The notes under the pieces were generated by a model. It was given only the letters and a program-made list of their open reading frames with translations. It made no database searches and had not been told where the DNA came from. A DNA stretch of 64,000 bases from Amycolatopsis benzoatilytica AK 16/65 (lineage in GTDB: Bacteria > Actinomycetota > Actinomycetes > Mycobacteriales > Pseudonocardiaceae): the NCBI RefSeq assembly GCF_000383915.1, contig NZ_KB912942.1, positions 2,897,195-2,961,194 on the forward strand, given 5' to 3'. Shown here piece after piece: positions 62,790-64,000 of this stretch (position 1 is its first letter; every line of letters starts with the position of its first letter). The translations under genes and the position numbers were made by a program.

Positions 62790-64000
62790 CCCGGTCCATC
62801 CCGACATCTGCGACGTGCCCGCCACGGAGCTGGCCCGCAGGCTCCACGGCGGCGAGATCTCCGCGCGTGAAGTCGTCACGGCCCACCTCGAGCGGATCGA
62901 ACAGGCCAACCCCCGGATCAACGCCATCGTCACCCTCACTGCGGAGAAGGCCCTGGCCGAGGCGGCTGAAGCGGACCAGCGGTTCGTCCGCCGCGAGCTG
63001 CTCGGTCCGCTGCACGGCATCCCGGTCGCGCACAAAGACACCCACGACACCGCGGGCGTGCGGACGACCAGCGGTCATCCGCTGCTGGCGGACAACATCC
63101 CCGACCGCGATCACCTCAGCATCGAGCGGATGCGCGCGGCCGGCGCGATCACGCTCGGCAAGACGAACGTGCCCGAGTTCGGAGCCGGTTCCCACACGTT
63201 CAACCGGATGTTCGGCGCCACTCGCAACCCCTACGACCGGACCCGGTCGGCGGGCGGAAGCAGCGGCGGAGCGGCAGCAGCGCTCGCCGCGGGGATGCAG
63301 CCGCTCGCCGACGGCAGCGACATGGGCGGCTCGATTCGCAACCCGGCGTCGTTCTGCAATGTCGTGGGCCTGCGCCCTTCTCCCGGACGCGTACCGGTCG
63401 TGCCGGACCGGGCGCTCTGGGAAACGACCGTGGTGCAGGGCCCGATGGCCCGGACAGTCGCGGATGTGGCGTTGCTGTTGTCCGTCATGGCCGGTCCCGA
63501 CTCGCGCTCTCCCCTCTCGATCTGCGAGGACCCCTGCCGTTTCGCCCAGCCGTCGACGGTCGACCCGCGCTCGCTGCGCGTGGCGTGGTCGCCTGACCTG
63601 GGCGGCGCGGTGCCGGTGGAACCGTCCGTGCGGGCGGTGGTGGAATCGGCGGCCCAGGTCTTTCGCGACCTCGGCAGCACCGTGGTCCGCGACTGCCCCG
63701 ACTTCGCCGGCGCCGACGAGGTCTTCCGGACCCGCCGAGGCTGGCGGTTCGCGATGTCGTTCGCCGCCAGCCTCGATGAGCATCCCGGCGAGTTCAAGCA
63801 GACGCTGGCCGACAACATCCGATACGGCCGGCGGCTCACCGGCACCGACCTCGCCCGGGCGGAACAACTGCAGGCCGCGCTGTTTCACCGGGTGGGGCAA
63901 TTCTTCGCCGGGTACGACGTGCTCCTGCTGCCGGTCAGCCAGGTGCCTCCTTTTCCGGTCGAACTCGAATACCCGGACGAGGTCGACGGCACGCCAATGC
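62782..64000 (+). CDS. Amidase signature family enzyme (3' end beyond window)
   Basis: At least 406 codons, open to the end of the window. Ser-cisSer-Lys triad: VAHKDTHD (Lys), SAGGSSGGAAAAL (cis-Ser) and DGSDMGGSIRNPASF (Ser). Family members hydrolyse amides such as aliphatic or aromatic amides, carbamates or nicotinamide-like compounds. The ATG lies inside the end of the ATPase gene, so import and hydrolysis are coupled and the importer probably brings in an amide. Confidence 0.9.
   Translation, partial: MGSPVHPDICDVPATELARRLHGGEISAREVVTAHLERIEQANPRINAIVTLTAEKALAEAAEADQRFVRRELLGPLHGIPVAHKDTHDTAGVRTTSGHPLLADNIPDRDHLSIERMRAAGAITLGKTNVPEFGAGSHTFNRMFGATRNPYDRTRSAGGSSGGAAAALAAGMQPLADGSDMGGSIRNPASFCNVVGLRPSPGRVPVVPDRALWETTVVQGPMARTVADVALLLSVMAGPDSRSPLSICEDPCRFAQPSTVDPRSLRVAWSPDLGGAVPVEPSVRAVVESAAQVFRDLGSTVVRDCPDFAGADEVFRTRRGWRFAMSFAASLDEHPGEFKQTLADNIRYGRRLTGTDLARAEQLQAALFHRVGQFFAGYDVLLLPVSQVPPFPVELEYPDEVDGTPM

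Overview
The window reads as chromosomal DNA of a high-G+C actinomycete, about 70% G+C by eye. GTG starts are common, many genes overlap by a GTGA or ATGA join, and Shine-Dalgarno sequences of the AAGGAGG type are present. The gene families (dormancy-type HPF proteins, DevR/DevS-like regulators, GAF-ANTAR, DUF3040, aa3-type CtaD) and a GTGAAGGGCCCCTT-type hairpin fit the Pseudonocardiaceae, most likely Amycolatopsis. That placement is inference. I saw no tRNA, rRNA, CRISPR array, transposase or integrase.

Layout. 0-2.6 kb: the end of a cell-surface sugar operon (ATP-grasp ligase, nucleotide-sugar dehydrogenase, polysaccharide deacetylase). 3.4-12.8 kb: first half of a hypoxia/dormancy region, with GAF-ANTAR, a DevR-type regulator, two small proteins, a complete arginine deiminase operon (arcD-A-B-C) and a DevS-like GAF-GAF sensor whose kinase end looks degenerate. 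13.1-23.6 kb: a one-strand catabolic operon (MFS, VOC, old-yellow-enzyme, ACMSD-like amidohydrolase, cupin, dihydroxypyridine-hydroxylase-like FAD monooxygenase, MFS, aldehyde dehydrogenase) with a divergent PucR/GAF regulator. 23.8-28.6 kb: a Tat-exported purple acid phosphatase-like enzyme, a cupin/TetR pair, a VanZ-like protein and two gene relics (UppP end, LuxR response regulator). 28.6-36.3 kb: second half of the dormancy region, with CBS-BON, two tandem HPF paralogues, a PNPOx-like protein, an intact DevS-type kinase, DevR, DUF3040 and a lone CtaD. 36.4-42.2 kb: copper handling (DUF6153-like, Met-rich lipoproteins, a CopA P-type ATPase with a cupredoxin-like N-terminus in place of HMA domains, a SHOCT protein).

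43.1-48.3 kb: an MFS/GntR/hydantoin-racemase-like/hydantoinase-like/arylmalonate-decarboxylase-like operon behind a doubled TGGGATCCCA operator. 48.4-58.5 kb: a divergent catabolic cluster with a luciferase-like oxygenase, a flavin reductase, a RutD-like hydrolase, aldehyde dehydrogenase, tautomerase, aminotransferase, an NCS1 permease, two tandem proteins of the uncharacterised AA_synth family and a RibB-like protein lacking the RibB catalytic residues. The make-up resembles Rut (uracil) and Pyr (pyridine) ring-cleavage systems but matches neither, so it is the best candidate for an undescribed N-heterocycle pathway. 58.6-64 kb: a polyamine-type ABC importer and an amidase cut by the right edge, with paired TTTCA-N5-TGAAA sites in the divergent promoter region.

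The two dormancy halves probably form one response. Heme-type GAF sensors and DevR regulators would drive fermentative ATP production from arginine, ribosome hibernation and a respiratory oxidase subunit. The catabolic operon at 13-23 kb lies between them. The three catabolic/transport blocks each have their own regulator or operator and look like accessory cassettes.
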